The notes under the pieces were generated by a model, which made no database searches, had not been told where the DNA came from, and worked only from the letters and a program-made list of their open reading frames with translations. Positions 45,909-56,562 of a stretch of 64,000 nucleotides of DNA are shown here, one piece after another. The position numbers were made by a program, and so were the translations under genes. The first letter of the stretch is position 1. Every line of letters starts with the position of its first letter. This DNA comes from VBDM01 sp963699535 (GTDB lineage Bacteria; Pseudomonadota; Gammaproteobacteria; Burkholderiales; SG8-39). Location: positions 1 to 64,000 of the forward strand of contig CAVOUJ010000013.1 of the NCBI GenBank assembly GCA_963699535.1. The letters run 5' to 3'.

Positions 45909-47410
45909 AGCCCGGTTCTCTTCGATCCTGGTACCTGGGCGCTGTCGCGGTGCCGGGGGCCCTGCTGGCGGCCTGCGCGGTCGGGCCCGACTACCGGGCG
46001 CCAGAAGCTCCTGCGGCGTCTACTTATACCGAAAAGCCCCAACCCGGTCAGACCGAGGCGGCGCCAGTACGCGGCGGGGAGGCCCAGAGCTTCGAGCCTG
46101 GGGCGGAGATTTCGGCCGAATGGTGGAAGCTCTTCGGCTCGCCGGCTTTGGACAAGCTCATGCAGACCGCGCTTGCCGGCCATCCGACGCTGGATGCCGC
46201 TCAGGCGGCGCTGCGCCAAGCAGAGGAGAATCTCAACGCGCAGTACTCGGTGCTCTATCCGAGCGTCGATGCGGGCCTTTCGGCGAGGCGCCAGCGAATC
46301 AGCGGGGCGACGTTCGGAAATCCGTCGATCCCTCCCAACGTCTTCAATCTCTACAACGCCTCGGTGAACGTCTCCTACGCGATCGACGTCGCGGGAGGCG
46401 CGCGGCGCGAGCTCGAGGCGCTCGAATCAGGCATCGATTTCCAGCGATTCCAGCTCGAGGCCGCCTATCTTTCGCTCACGGCAAACATCGCGACGACCGC
46501 CTTTCGCGAAGCGGCGCTGCGCGAGCAGATCCGTGCGACGCGCGAGATTCTCGACTTGCAGGAACGCGGGGTTCAGCTCGTGGAGAAGCAGTTTGCCATC
46601 GGCGCAGTTTCGCGCGCGGACGTTCTCGCGCAAATGGCGCCGCTTTCGGCAACGCGCGCGAGCGTGCCGCCGCTCGAAAAGGCGCTCGCACAGACCCGCA
46701 ACCAGCTTGCCGTGCTCGTCGGCAAGTTTCCCGGAGAGGCGGAGCTGCCGGAACTCGACTTGGCCGCATTCAGGCTGCCGCAGACCCTTCCGGTGAGCCT
46801 GCCCGGGGATCTCGTTCGGCAGCGACCGGATATCCGCGCTGCCGAAGCGAATCTGCATCAAACCAACGCCCGAATCGGTGTCGCCCAGGCTCTCATGTTC
46901 CCGCAACTCACGCTGAGCGGAAGCTACGGTAGGGCCGCGCTCGGCGCCGGGAACCTCTTCGACCCCGGCACGCAGATATGGAACATCGGCGCGAACCTGC
47001 TGCAGCCGATTTTCCACGCCGGAGAGCTACAGGCGAGAAAGCGCGGCGCGATCGCGGCCTACGAGCAGGCTTTCGCACAGTACCGGCAGACCGTGCTGGG
47101 TGCGTTCCAGAACGTCGCCGACGCGCTGAATGCGCTCGAGTTCGACGCGGCCACGCTCAAGGCGCAGGCGGAGGCGGAGGCCGCCGCCCGCGAAAGCCTC
47201 GAAGTCACCCAGAAGCAGTTCGAATTCGGCTCGACGAGCTATCTCGCGCTGCTTCTCGCGCAGCGCCAGTACGAGCAGGCGAGGATCGGTTTGGTGCAGG
47301 CGCAGGCCGCGCGCTACGCGGACACCGCCGCCCTCTTCCAGGCGCTCGGCGGCGGGTGGTGGCGGCGCGGCGAGGCGGTTCGCGAAGCACCGGCCACCGT
47401 AGCGAACTGA
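45905..47410 (+). CDS. Outer-membrane efflux channel, NodT/OprM family lipoprotein
   Basis: 501 residues. The signal ends in a lipobox (GALLAACAVGPDYRAP; the AVGPDY after Cys is typical of OprM/NodT). WWKLFGSPALDKLMQTALAG is the conserved start of the first TolC repeat and LRQRPDIRAAEANLHQ-type sequence LVRQRPDIRAAEANLH of the second, with RIGVAQALMFPQLTLSGSYG. A TolC-like trimeric channel. An upstream GAGGGAAACG site is present. First structural gene of the tripartite pump. Confidence 0.95.
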   Translation: MKPGSLRSWYLGAVAVPGALLAACAVGPDYRAPEAPAASTYTEKPQPGQTEAAPVRGGEAQSFEPGAEISAEWWKLFGSPALDKLMQTALAGHPTLDAAQAALRQAEENLNAQYSVLYPSVDAGLSARRQRISGATFGNPSIPPNVFNLYNASVNVSYAIDVAGGARRELEALESGIDFQRFQLEAAYLSLTANIATTAFREAALREQIRATREILDLQERGVQLVEKQFAIGAVSRADVLAQMAPLSATRASVPPLEKALAQTRNQLAVLVGKFPGEAELPELDLAAFRLPQTLPVSLPGDLVRQRPDIRAAEANLHQTNARIGVAQALMFPQLTLSGSYGRAALGAGNLFDPGTQIWNIGANLLQPIFHAGELQARKRGAIAAYEQAFAQYRQTVLGAFQNVADALNALEFDAATLKAQAEAEAAARESLEVTQKQFEFGSTSYLALLLAQRQYEQARIGLVQAQAARYADTAALFQALGGGWWRRGEAVREAPATVAN

Positions 47411-47440
47411 GTCGGCAAGAATTCAACGGAGTCGCGTTCG

Positions 47441-48574
47441 ATGGCTAAACGAATGATCATCATGCTGTTGGCGGCCGGGATTGTGTTCGGCGGGATACTC
47501 GCATGGCAACTCATCGTCAAGCCGGCGATGATGCGGAAATTCATCCCGATCGGCGTCATTCCGCCTCAGACCGTATCCACGGCCAAGGCCGCATTCTCCG
47601 ATTGGCAAGACGGTTTTCAGGCGGTGGGCACGGTGCGCGCGGCAAGCGGCGCGGACATCGCGCCCGAGGTCGCGGGAGTCGTTACTGCAATTCACTTCCA
47701 GTCCGGGCAAGAGGTCCAGGAAGGCGCTCCTCTGGTGCAGCTCAATAACGAATCGGACCTGGCGAGGCTGCAATCCCTCGCCGCCGCCGCCGACCTCGCG
47801 GAAGCAAATTTCGAGCGCAACAAGAAGCAGCTGGAATTCCAGGCGGTCAGTCAGGCCGTGGTGGACACGGACGCCGCCAACCTCAAGAGCGCCAGGGCGC
47901 AGGTTGCAGAGCAGCGGGCCCTCGTTAACAAGAAGCTCGTGCGCGCGCCGTTCGCCGGCCGCCTCGGGATTCGGGCCGTCGACGTCGGGCAGTACGTCAC
48001 TGCCGGAACGAAGCTCGTGACGCTGCAGGCGCTCGATCCAGTGTACGTCGATTTCTACGCGCCGCAGAAGTCGCTCGGGAAGCTCGCGCTGAAGCAAAGA
48101 ATCATCTTGCAGGCCGACGCCTTCTCCGGAGCGCAGTTCACCGGGGAGATCAGCTCGATCGACCCCAAGGTCGATCCGGCGACCCGCAATGTACTGGTGC
48201 GCGCTTCGGTCCGCAACCCGAAGCGCAGCCTCCTTCCCGGTATGTTCGTCACGGTATCGATCGCTGCGGGTGGCCCGCAGCGCTTCATCACGCTACCGCA
48301 GACCGCCGTGACCTACAACCCGTACGGCGACACCGTGTTCGTCGTGGAGGAGCAGAGCGGCCAGGACGGGAAAGCGTCGCTCGTCGCACAGCAGAAGTTC
48401 GTGAAGACGGGCGACACTCGCGGCGACCAGGTCGCGATACTTTCCGGGATCAAGGAAGGCGACACTGTGGTTACCGCGGGGCAGCTCAAGCTCCGCTCGG
48501 GAGGCGTGCCCGTGATCGTCAACAATTCGATCCAGCCGACGAACGAGCAGGCCCCGCAACCCAAGGACCAGTGA
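47441..48574 (+). CDS. RND efflux periplasmic adaptor (membrane fusion protein)
   Basis: 377 residues. An N-terminal hydrophobic anchor (RMIIMLLAAGIVFGGILAWQ) is followed by the barrel-sandwich half-motifs GADIAPEVAGVVTAIHFQSG and KKLVRAPFAGRLGIRAVDVG, a short coiled-coil hairpin between them, and the beta-barrel domain (GEISSIDPKVDPATRNVLVR, LLPGMFVTVSIAAGGP). A MexA/MdtA-like adaptor that links the RND pump to the outer-membrane channel. It starts 30 bases after the channel gene. Confidence 0.95.
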   Translation: MAKRMIIMLLAAGIVFGGILAWQLIVKPAMMRKFIPIGVIPPQTVSTAKAAFSDWQDGFQAVGTVRAASGADIAPEVAGVVTAIHFQSGQEVQEGAPLVQLNNESDLARLQSLAAAADLAEANFERNKKQLEFQAVSQAVVDTDAANLKSARAQVAEQRALVNKKLVRAPFAGRLGIRAVDVGQYVTAGTKLVTLQALDPVYVDFYAPQKSLGKLALKQRIILQADAFSGAQFTGEISSIDPKVDPATRNVLVRASVRNPKRSLLPGMFVTVSIAAGGPQRFITLPQTAVTYNPYGDTVFVVEEQSGQDGKASLVAQQKFVKTGDTRGDQVAILSGIKEGDTVVTAGQLKLRSGGVPVIVNNSIQPTNEQAPQPKDQ

Positions 48575-48587
48575 ACCGGAGGTCCCG

Positions 48588-51500
48588 ATGAGAAAGTACA
48601 CCGACATCTTCATCGAGCGGCCGGTCCTCGCGACGGTCGTGAGCCTGACGCTCCTCGTTCTCGGCTTGCGCTCGATCGGCCTCCTGCCCGTGCTGCAGTA
48701 CCCGCGCACGGAGAATGCGGTGGTGACCGTGACGACCACCTACGTCGGCGCCGACCCGGCGCTGGTCGCCGGGTTCATCACCACGCCGCTCGAAAATTCC
48801 ATCGCGCAGGCGAACGGCATCGACTACATGAGCTCGGTGAGCCGCCAGAGCGTGAGCACCATCACGGCGGCGCTGCGGCTGAACTACGACGCCGACAAGG
48901 CGCTCACGGAAATCAACACCAAGGTCAACGCCGTCCTCAATCAGCTGCCGCCCGGCTCGCAGCAGCCGGTGCTCACGGTCAAGGTCGGGCAGACGGTCGC
49001 CGCCATGTACATCGGCTTCGCGAGCGACGTGCTTCCGCCCAACCAGATCACCGACTACCTGATCCGTGTGGTCCAGCCGAAGCTGCAGGCGGTTGAGGGC
49101 GTGCAGACGGCCGAGATCCTCGGCGGAAAACTGTTTGCGATGCGCGCTTGGCTCGATCCGGACAGACTCGCCGCCTATAACCTTACCGCGGCCGACGTGA
49201 GCGCGGCGCTTGCCGCCAACAACTTCCTGTCTGCGGTGGGCGCGACCAAGGGCCAGATGGTGCAGGTCAACCTCACCGCTTCCACCAACCTGCGCTCCGT
49301 CGAGGAATTCAAGAACCTCGATCATCAAGCAGCAGGGATCGGCGCGTCGTTAGGCTGAGTGACGTGGCCAACGTGACGCTCGGCTCCGAAGAGTACGAAA
49401 CTGAAGTCGGCTTCGACGGCAAGAAGGCGGTCTACATCGGTATCAATGTCGCGCCCGCGGCGAACCTGCTCGAGGTCATCGCGCGGGTGCGCGACGTCTT
49501 CCCGCCGATCAAGGCGCAGCTGCCTCAAGGGCTGCAAGGCGAGATCGTTTACGATTCGACCAAGTTCGTAAATAGCGCGATCAACGAAGTCATATGGACG
49601 CTCGCCGAGGCGCTCGTCATCGTGACCCTCGTTGTGTTCGCCTTTCTCGGCTCGATCCGCTCGGTCGTGATCCCCACCGTAGCGATTCCCCTGTCGCTGG
49701 TCGGAACGTTCACCCTGATGTTCGCCCTCGGCTACTCGATCAATCTGCTGACGCTGCTCGCCCTGGTGCTCGCCATCGGCCTCGTGGTGGACGACGCCAT
49801 CATCGTGGTGGAGAACGTCAACCGCCACCTGGAAGAGGGCATGAAGCCGACGCAGGCGGCGATCCTCGCCGCGCGCGAGCTCGCCAATCCGATCATCGCC
49901 ATGACCATCGTGCTCGTCGCCGTATACGTGCCGATCGGGTTTCTCGGCGGGCTTACCGGAGCGCTCTTCACCGAATTCGCCTTTACGCTGGTCGGAGCGG
50001 TCACCGTTTCGGCGGTCGTCGCACTGACGCTCTCGCCCATGATGTGCGCCCGGATGCTGAAGCCGCATGACCCAAACCAGAAGGGCTGGGACACGAAACT
50101 CGTGCTGCTGCTCGACCGGACCTTCGACGCGCTTGCACCGCCGCTACGAGCACCTGCTGCACGGCACGCTCAACTGGGTACCCGTGACCACGGTGTTCTC
50201 CCTGGTCTCGTCCTGGGCAGCATCTACTTCCTGTACGCGACGGCGAAGTCCGAGCTCGCGCCGCCCGAGGACCAGGGCGTGATCATCAGCGCGTCGCAGG
50301 GCGCGCCCAACTCGACGCTGCAGCAGCGCCAGCTGTACACGCGCGCGGTCTACGAGACTTTCGCGAAGCACCCGGAAACCGATCACGTGTTTCAGATAGA
50401 CGTCCCGGGGCAGATGATCGCCGGCATGGTGCTGAAGCCCTGGAACGAGCGCAAAGCTACGGCTGCGCAGCTTTTGCCGGTCGTTCAGCGCGAGCTCGAG
50501 CAAATCGCCGGCCTGCAGACCGCCGCATTCCCGCCGCCCCCGCTTCCCGGAGCCTTCGGCCTGCCGGTGCAGTTCGTAATACAGACGACCGAGCCTTTCG
50601 AGCGCCTGAACGAAGTGGCATCCGCCTTCCTCCAGGAAGCGCAGAAGAGCGGCATGTTCATCTTCATCAACAACGACCTCAGATTCGACCTGCCGCAGTC
50701 GACGATCGTCATCGACCGGGAACTGACGGCGCAGCTTGGCCTGACCATGAAGGACGTGGGTGGTGCCCTGTCTTCGCTCTTCGGCGGCGGCTATGTCAAC
50801 TACTTCAGTTTCCATGACCGAGCCTACAAGGTCATCCCGCAGGTGCAGCAGGCCGACCGGCTCAACGCCGACCAGTTGAGAAGCACCTACATTCGCGCGG
50901 CGAACGGCGAAGCGATCCCGCTCTCCACTGTCGTTCACATCACGACGAAAACCATCCCGCAGGCGCTCAATCGCTTCCAGCAGCAAAACGCTGCGACGAT
51001 CGCTGGCGTGCCCGTTCCCGGGCCTCACCCAGGGGGACGACCATCGCCTACCTGCAGGACCTCGCCAAGCGGACGCTGCCGCAGGGCTACTCGGTGGACT
51101 ACGCCGGGCCGTCCCGTCAGTACATCCAGGAATCCGCCGGGCTGCTCGTCACGTTCTTTTTTGCGCTTATCATTATTTTCCTCGCGCTCGCGGCTCAGTT
51201 CGAGAGCTTCCGCGATCCGATCATCATCCTCGTTTCCGTTCCCATGTCGATCTGCGGCGCCCTCATTTTCGTGAGCCTCGGGTGTGGGAGGCGCAAGCCT
51301 CAACATTTACACGCAGGTGGGCCTAGTGACGCTGATCGGGCTCATCAGCAAGCACGGGATCCTGATCGTCGAGTTCGCCAACAACCTCCAGAAGCAGGGC
51401 TACTCCAAGCGCGAGGCGGTCGAGCACGCGGCGGGCATCCGGCTGCGCCCGATTCTGATGACCACGGGCGCGATGGTGCTCGGCGTCGTCCCGCTCCTCA

Positions 51501-51688
51501 TCGCGAGCGGCGCAGGCGCGGTGAGCCGCTCTCACATGGGGCTGGTGATCTCGACCGGGATCGCGATCGGGACGCTATTCACGCTCTTCGTCGTTCCGGC
51601 AATGTATCTGCTGCTGGCCGCGGACCACTCCAAACGCGCCGCAGACGAAACCGTCCCGGCGACCGACGGGTCAGCCGGGTCGCACTGA
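48588..51688 (+). CDS. RND efflux permease (HAE-1 type), multiply frameshifted
   Basis: About 1030 residues when about six indels are bridged (near 49320, 49345, 50130, 50205, 51025 and 51281). It opens YTDIFIERPVLATVVSLTLL and shows VQYPRTENAVVTVTTTYVGA-type porter sequence (PRTENAVVTVTTTYVGADP), the proton-relay helix ALVLAIGLVVDDAIIVVENV with the paired aspartates, and the C-terminal TQVGLVTLIGLISKHGILIV and GIRLRPILMTTGAMVLGVVP. A 12-TM proton-driven exporter of hydrophobic compounds. Whether the gene is intact in the organism cannot be told from this sequence; the flanking pump genes are intact. Confidence 0.9.
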
Positions 51689-51704
51689 GGGGATTCCAGC
51701 TGCA

Positions 51705-52904
51705 GTGGCGGCGCGGGTCTGCATCGTAGGCGCAGGCCCGGTCGGCGTCGTCGCCGCGCTTGCCTGCGCGCGGAAGGGCATGCAGGTCACGCTCTTCGAG
51801 GCCGAGCGCGAAATCGACCGCAGCCCGCGCGCTGCGACCACTCACCCCTCCACGCTCGAAATGCTCGCGGAGCTCGAACTCCTCGAAGAATTCCGGTCGG
51901 TGGGCTTGGTCGCCCGGCACTTTCAGTTCTGGGACGGGGCGACGAAGACTCTCGTCGCTGAGTTCGATCACGAGCTGCTGCGCGACGAGACGCCTTACCC
52001 CTATGTCGTACAGACGGAGCAGCACAAGCTCGTCAGCATCGGCCTGCGCCGGCTTTCCGCGATGCCCAACGTCGAGCTAGGGCTCGGCACGGGCATCGCC
52101 GACGTCGCGCAGGACGCAAAGGGCGTGCGTGCAACGACGGTCAGTGCGGAGCAGCATGGCTTCGACTACGTCATCGGCTGCGATGGCGGACGCAGCACCG
52201 TTCGCAAGAGCATGGAAATCGACTTCGAGGGCTATACCTGGCCCGAGCGCTTCCTCGTGCTGACGACGCTGTTCGACTTCGAGGCGGCGCTCGGCTGCTC
52301 CCCGCGCAGCTACATCTCCGACCCGGAGGAGTGGACCAACCTGTTCAAAGTGATGGGCGACGATCTCAAGGGGCGCTGGCGCGCGGTGTTTCCCGCACGT
52401 GAGGGCGAAAGCGACGATGAAGCCTTCTCGGACGAGGCGGTGCGCCGGCGGTTGCGAAAACTCCATGAAGGTCACCCGATGGAACTCGTCGTCCATCGGA
52501 ACATTTACCGCGTGCACCAACGCGTCGCGACATCCTTTCGGAAGGGCCGGGTATTCCTCGCGGGCGACGCAGCCCACATCAACAATCCCGTCGGAGGGCT
52601 GGGCCTGAACTGCGGGATTCACGACGCGATGGAACTCGCCGAGACGCTCCACCTTGCGACTTCAGGGCAGGCGGACGAGAGCGTGCTCGACCGCTACGAG
52701 CGGCGCCGACGTCCTATCAACATCGAGTACGTTCAGCAGCAGACCGTAGCCAACAAGAAGCGGCTGGAAGAGCGCGACCCGAAGGCACGGGAGGCCTACT
52801 TCGAAGAGCTTCGCCATATTGCCTCCGATCCAGCGCTGCACAAAGGGTTCCTCATGCGTACCTCGCTGCTCGAAAGCGTGCGAAAGGCGCGGGCCATCCG
52901 GTAA
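51705..52904 (+). CDS. FAD-dependent aromatic-hydroxylase-like monooxygenase
   Basis: 399 residues from GTG 51705. The FAD-binding motif VCIVGAGPVGVVAALACARK is at the N-terminus, the DG motif is YVIGCDGGRSTVRKSMEID, and the GD motif is GRVFLAGDAAHINNPVGG. This trio defines group A flavoprotein hydroxylases such as MhpA, PheA and TfdB, which hydroxylate phenolic rings with NAD(P)H and oxygen. The C-terminal thioredoxin-like domain of the longer PheA/TfdB members is absent. No ring-cleavage partner is adjacent. It follows the pump gene by 16 bases and may be in the same transcript. Confidence 0.88.
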   Translation: MAARVCIVGAGPVGVVAALACARKGMQVTLFEAEREIDRSPRAATTHPSTLEMLAELELLEEFRSVGLVARHFQFWDGATKTLVAEFDHELLRDETPYPYVVQTEQHKLVSIGLRRLSAMPNVELGLGTGIADVAQDAKGVRATTVSAEQHGFDYVIGCDGGRSTVRKSMEIDFEGYTWPERFLVLTTLFDFEAALGCSPRSYISDPEEWTNLFKVMGDDLKGRWRAVFPAREGESDDEAFSDEAVRRRLRKLHEGHPMELVVHRNIYRVHQRVATSFRKGRVFLAGDAAHINNPVGGLGLNCGIHDAMELAETLHLATSGQADESVLDRYERRRRPINIEYVQQQTVANKKRLEERDPKAREAYFEELRHIASDPALHKGFLMRTSLLESVRKARAIR

Positions 52905-52918
52905 TCCGGACGGGCGGG

Positions 52919-53575
52919 TTATCGGCGCGGGTGCCGGTGTTCGCCCAGAGTGCCTGCCTTGCGCTCCATCGCGTCGCGCAGGCGCAGGAATCGCGCCTGC
53001 CTTTTCGTCACGAGCGGGATGTGCCGCATGTCATCGAGCATCTCGCCCACGTCCCAGCAGTTCTTCCCGTTGGTCACCCAGAGCTTGGGGTCGAATCTGC
53101 GCATGTCGAAGGGTCCGGCGTAGCTTCTCAGGGTCTTCTGCCCGCGCTTGTTCGCGTACTCGTGGAGGTACGACATGGAAAGCTCGCGCAGGCTGCGGTA
53201 CACCGGGTCGCGCCAGCGCAGCACGGGCGGATTGGTCTTGGAGATCGCACCCCAGCAGCCGCCGCGGCGAAACAGGGCTACGACGTGGTCATAGTCGCGC
53301 ACGGCGCGGAGATCGAGCAACAGCGGGGGCTCGCCGTGAACCCACAACGCGCAGGCGGCGAGCATCGCGCCCTCGATGCAATGCGCCCGGCGCCGGCGCA
53401 GCGTTTCGCGCACCGACGTGCAGGTCTGGCCGCCGATTTCAAAATTGGCGGGCAGTGCGTTGAGAAAATCCTGGATTTTCTCCGGCGTGGAAAGCCGCCT
53501 CAGGACGGCGAACTCCGCTCGCGCGAGGCCCAGGTCTTCGCGTCGGGCAAAGCGGCTTTTCAACCTCCTATTCAT
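52919..53575 (-). CDS. Transglutaminase-like hypothetical protein
   Basis: 218 residues, no signal peptide or membrane segment. The centre resembles a transglutaminase-like core: RRRAHCIEGAMLAACALWVH has a helix-capping cysteine, and VRDYDHVVALFRRGGCWGAI supplies Asp and His in the order Cys...His expected for that fold. The rest (MSYLHEYANKRGQKTLRSYA, DMRRFDPKLWVTNGKNCWDV) is not recognised. Catalysis is a guess based on residue spacing. Convergent with the monooxygenase gene and divergent from dsbB. Confidence 0.65.
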   Translation of the reverse strand: MNRRLKSRFARREDLGLARAEFAVLRRLSTPEKIQDFLNALPANFEIGGQTCTSVRETLRRRRAHCIEGAMLAACALWVHGEPPLLLDLRAVRDYDHVVALFRRGGCWGAISKTNPPVLRWRDPVYRSLRELSMSYLHEYANKRGQKTLRSYAGPFDMRRFDPKLWVTNGKNCWDVGEMLDDMRHIPLVTKRQARFLRLRDAMERKAGTLGEHRHPRR

Positions 53576-53685
53576 GAATCGCAGTCCTTTGGAAGCGGCC
53601 GGTGCATGCTGCCGGTGCCAGGCGCCATTTTATTCCCGGCCAGCCGGGCGCCCTCAAAATACCGGCTGATGTTAGGCTCCGCGCC

Positions 53686-54177
53686 GTGACCTGGTTATCG
53701 CGCCGCTTAGGCAATCTCCTCGGGTTCCTTGCCTGTGCGGGGATGCTCGCCTTCGGCTACTACCTCCAGTTCGTCGTGGGGCTCGAGCCCTGCCCCCTTT
53801 GCATCTTCCAGCGCCTGCTGCTCCTTGCGGTCGGCGTCGCGTTCCTTGTCGCGGCCCTTCATCATCCGGCGGGCCGGATCGGCGCGGGCCTCTACGCCGG
53901 GGTGATCGCCCTCTTCGCGGCCCTTGGCACCGCCGTCGCAGGGCGCCACGTGTGGCTCCAGCACGTTCCCGCGGAGGAGCGCCCGCCCTGCGGTCCGGCG
54001 CTCGATTTTCTGCTCTCGACCTTCGGTCCGATAGAGGGGCTGGGGCGCGTCTTGCGCGGGTCAGGGGAGTGCGGAAACGTGGACTGGACGCTGCTCTCCT
54101 TCAGCATTCCAGAGTGGACGCTTGCCGCCTTCGTGGCGTTTGTCGCTTGGGCGGTGTGGATCGCAAGGCGGCCGTGA
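53686..54177 (+). CDS. dsbB: Disulfide bond formation protein DsbB
   Basis: 163 residues from GTG 53686. DsbB reoxidises DsbA with quinone. Four transmembrane segments are seen (LGNLLGFLACAGMLAFGYYL, IFQRLLLLAVGVAFLVAALH, GAGLYAGVIALFAALGTAVA, PEWTLAAFVAFVAWAVWIA). The first periplasmic cysteine pair is EPCPLCIFQRLL, and the second is spread over ERPPCGPAL and GSGECGNVDW, as in the family. No DsbA gene is in the window. Confidence 0.94.
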   Translation: MTWLSRRLGNLLGFLACAGMLAFGYYLQFVVGLEPCPLCIFQRLLLLAVGVAFLVAALHHPAGRIGAGLYAGVIALFAALGTAVAGRHVWLQHVPAEERPPCGPALDFLLSTFGPIEGLGRVLRGSGECGNVDWTLLSFSIPEWTLAAFVAFVAWAVWIARRP

Positions 54178-54237
54178 GCCGCGGTCACTCCGATGGCTTG
54201 TCGCGGTAGGGGTTCTCCAGCTGCTGCAATCTAGAAC

Positions 54238-55560
54238 CTACCCATCGATCATTCCAGCGGCGACCGTGTGATGGGTCGCTTCGTCGATCAGGATAAAGGA
54301 ACCGGTGGCGCGGTTCAACCTGTAGGGATCGACGAACAGGGGCTGGGCGAGCGCGAGAGACACGTGCGCGATGTCGTTCATCGCAAGTTTCGCGGGTGCC
54401 GCCTCTCTCTCGAGCGTGTTGATTTCGACCCGGTAGTCGAGCGAAGCGAGCCTCGCCTTCACGCTGCGGGTGGTGTGCTTGAGCACAAAGCGCGAATCAG
54501 CCGCCTCTCTTGCGTCCAGAGGAGCATCCGACAGCCAGCAGATGCGCGCCGCAATCGCTTTCGTCGAGCGCGGCGCCAAGCCGGGATCGGCGAGCAGGTC
54601 GCCGCGCGAAATGTCGATGTCGTCGGCAAGAACCAGGGTCACCGAGTCTCCGGCAACCGCGACAGGGAGCGACCTGTCGAGGGAAACGATGTCCTTGACG
54701 ACGCTTCGTCTACCCGACGGCAGGGCGAGGATCTCGGCGCCGCGGACGAGCACCCCCGACTCAAGCCTGCCGGCGTAGCCTCGAAAATCTCCTCCCGCAC
54801 CGGTGCGCACTACGAGCTGTACCGGGAAGCGGAACGGAAGGGCGTCGCTCTCGTCGGCAACGTCGATCTCTTCGAGCGCGGCGAGGAGCGTCGGGCCGTC
54901 GTACCAGCCGATATGCGCGCCTCGCTCGACGACGAAGTCGCCGCGCAGCGCCGAGATCGGCATGAAACGCAAGTCGGCGATTCCCAGAGCGCCAGCGAAG
55001 GCGAGGAAATCCTGACGGATGCGATCGAAAACGGCCTTGTCGTAGGCGACGAGATCCATCTTGTTCACCGCAACGATGATGTGGCGCACGCCGAGCAAGT
55101 ACGCGATGTAGGCGTGGCGCCGCGTCTGCGGGAGCACGCCCTTGCGCGCGTCGACGAGGATGACCGCGGCGTCGGCGGTGGAGGCGCCCGTAACCATGTT
55201 GCGCGTGTACTGCTCGTGGCCGGGCGTGTCGGCGATGATGAATTTGCGCCTCGGCGTGGCGAAATAACGATAAGCGACGTCTATCGTGATGCCCTGCTCC
55301 CGCTCGGCTTCCAGGCCGTCGGTGAGCAAGGACAGGTCGAGGTCCTTCTGGCCGCGCCGGCTCGAGGCCCGCGCGACCGCGGCGAGCTGGTCCTCGAAAA
55401 TTGCGCTCGTGTCGAAAAGCAGCCGTCCGATCAGCGTGCTCTTTCCGTCATCGACGCTGCCCGCGGTGATGAAGCGCAACACGCTGCGCGTGTTCGAAAA
55501 TCCCGACCCGCGGTCTTCGGCGGCCTGCGAGTTGCGCTCGATTTCGCCGAGCAAAGTCAT
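54238..55560 (-). CDS. cysN: Sulfate adenylyltransferase subunit 1 (GTPase)
   Basis: 440 residues from ATG 55560. CysN couples GTP hydrolysis to formation of APS by CysD. GTPase motifs are ITAGSVDDGKSTLIGRLL, FIIADTPGHEQYTRNMVTG, VILVDARKGVLPQTRRH and IIVAVNKMDLVAYD. Switch residues RGQKDLDLSLLTDGLEAERE precede GITIDVAYRYF. The elongation-factor-like C-terminal barrels follow, ending ATHHTVAAGMIDG. No APS kinase (CysC) domain is fused at the C-terminus. Confidence 0.95.
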   Translation of the reverse strand: MTLLGEIERNSQAAEDRGSGFSNTRSVLRFITAGSVDDGKSTLIGRLLFDTSAIFEDQLAAVARASSRRGQKDLDLSLLTDGLEAEREQGITIDVAYRYFATPRRKFIIADTPGHEQYTRNMVTGASTADAAVILVDARKGVLPQTRRHAYIAYLLGVRHIIVAVNKMDLVAYDKAVFDRIRQDFLAFAGALGIADLRFMPISALRGDFVVERGAHIGWYDGPTLLAALEEIDVADESDALPFRFPVQLVVRTGAGGDFRGYAGRLESGVLVRGAEILALPSGRRSVVKDIVSLDRSLPVAVAGDSVTLVLADDIDISRGDLLADPGLAPRSTKAIAARICWLSDAPLDAREAADSRFVLKHTTRSVKARLASLDYRVEINTLEREAAPAKLAMNDIAHVSLALAQPLFVDPYRLNRATGSFILIDEATHHTVAAGMIDG

Positions 55561-55624
55561 ATAAGTGGTCTCTGGCTGACTTGGAGAATACCCGAGGGGG
55601 CCTGGCCACCTTGTTCGACCAGGT

Positions 55625-56562
55625 TCAGAAATATCCTTCCTTCTTGCGGCGCTCCATCGAGGCCTCCGAGGTCTGATCGTCCATGCGGGTCGCACCGCGC
55701 TCGGTGACCGTGGTCAGAGCGGTCTCGGCGATGATCTCGGCAGCCGTCTCCGCCATCGATTCCACCGGACAGGTGCAGGTGATGTCGCCGACAGTGCGGA
55801 ACCGCACTGAAACCTGCTCGACGATTTCCCCGCCGCGCGGCGGGGTGATATCGGTGACGGGTACGAGCAGTCCGTTCCTTCGCACCACCGGCCGGCGGTG
55901 GGCGTAGTAGATCGGGGGAACGGCGAGACGCTCGCGCTGGATGTACTGCCAGACGTCGAGTTCGGTCCAGTTGCTGATCGGAAACACCCGCATATGCTCG
56001 CCTTTGTGGACGCGCGTGTTGTAGAGGTTCCACAGCTCCGGGCGCTGGTTCTTCGGGTCCCACTGGCCGAACTCGTCGCGGAACGAAAAGACCCGCTCCT
56101 TGGCCCGCGCCTTCTCTTCGTCGCGGCGCGCCCCGCCGATGGCGGCGTCGAAGCCGAACTCGGCGATAGCTTCCAGCAGTGTCACCGATTGCGCGGCGTT
56201 GCGGCTCTCGTCCGCGCGCGCAACCGCACGGTGCCGCGGCGGATCGACTCCTCGACCGAGCGCACAGAAGCCGCTCGCCCAGCTCGGCCGTACGGGCGTC
56301 GCGGAACGCGATCACCTCGGGAAAGTTGTGGCCTGTGTCGATGTGCAGGAGCGGAAACGGAATCGCGCGGGGCGAAAGGCCTTTTCCGCGAGACGCAGCA
56401 GCACGATCGAATCCTTCCCGCCGGAGAAGAACAGCACCGGATTCGCGCACTCGCTGGCAACCTCGCGCAGGATATAGATCGCCTCGGATTCGAGCCAATC
56501 GAGGTGGGTTCGCGAAGGAGCGCCTGGCGCTCTACTCGCCGCTTTTCGAAAACCGCGCTCAT
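55625..56562 (-). CDS. cysD: Sulfate adenylyltransferase subunit 2, multiply frameshifted
   Basis: About 313 residues when four indels are bridged (near 56510, 56370, 56275 and 56190). Segments in order: SAVFEKRRVERQALLREPTH, LDWLESEAIYILREVASECA, VLFFSGGKDSIVLLRLAEKA with the PP-loop, IPFPLLHIDTGHNFPEVIAF and ITTLLEAI-type TLLEAIAEFGFDAAIGGARR with DEEKARAKERVFSFRDEFGQ. VGDITCTCPVESMAETAAEI near the C-terminus is typical of CysD. CysD adenylates sulfate. The indels are probably sequence errors since the rest of the pathway is intact. The ATG at 56562 overlaps the predicted cysH stop. Confidence 0.88.

Noticed and set aside
54185..54229. Short minus-strand reading LQQLENPYRDKPSE ending in TGA between dsbB and cysN
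   Set aside because: It looks like the end of a protein but has no start or partner and too little length. It may be chance, or a C-terminal piece displaced by an indel after the cysN stop; I cannot decide, so it is not listed as a gene.
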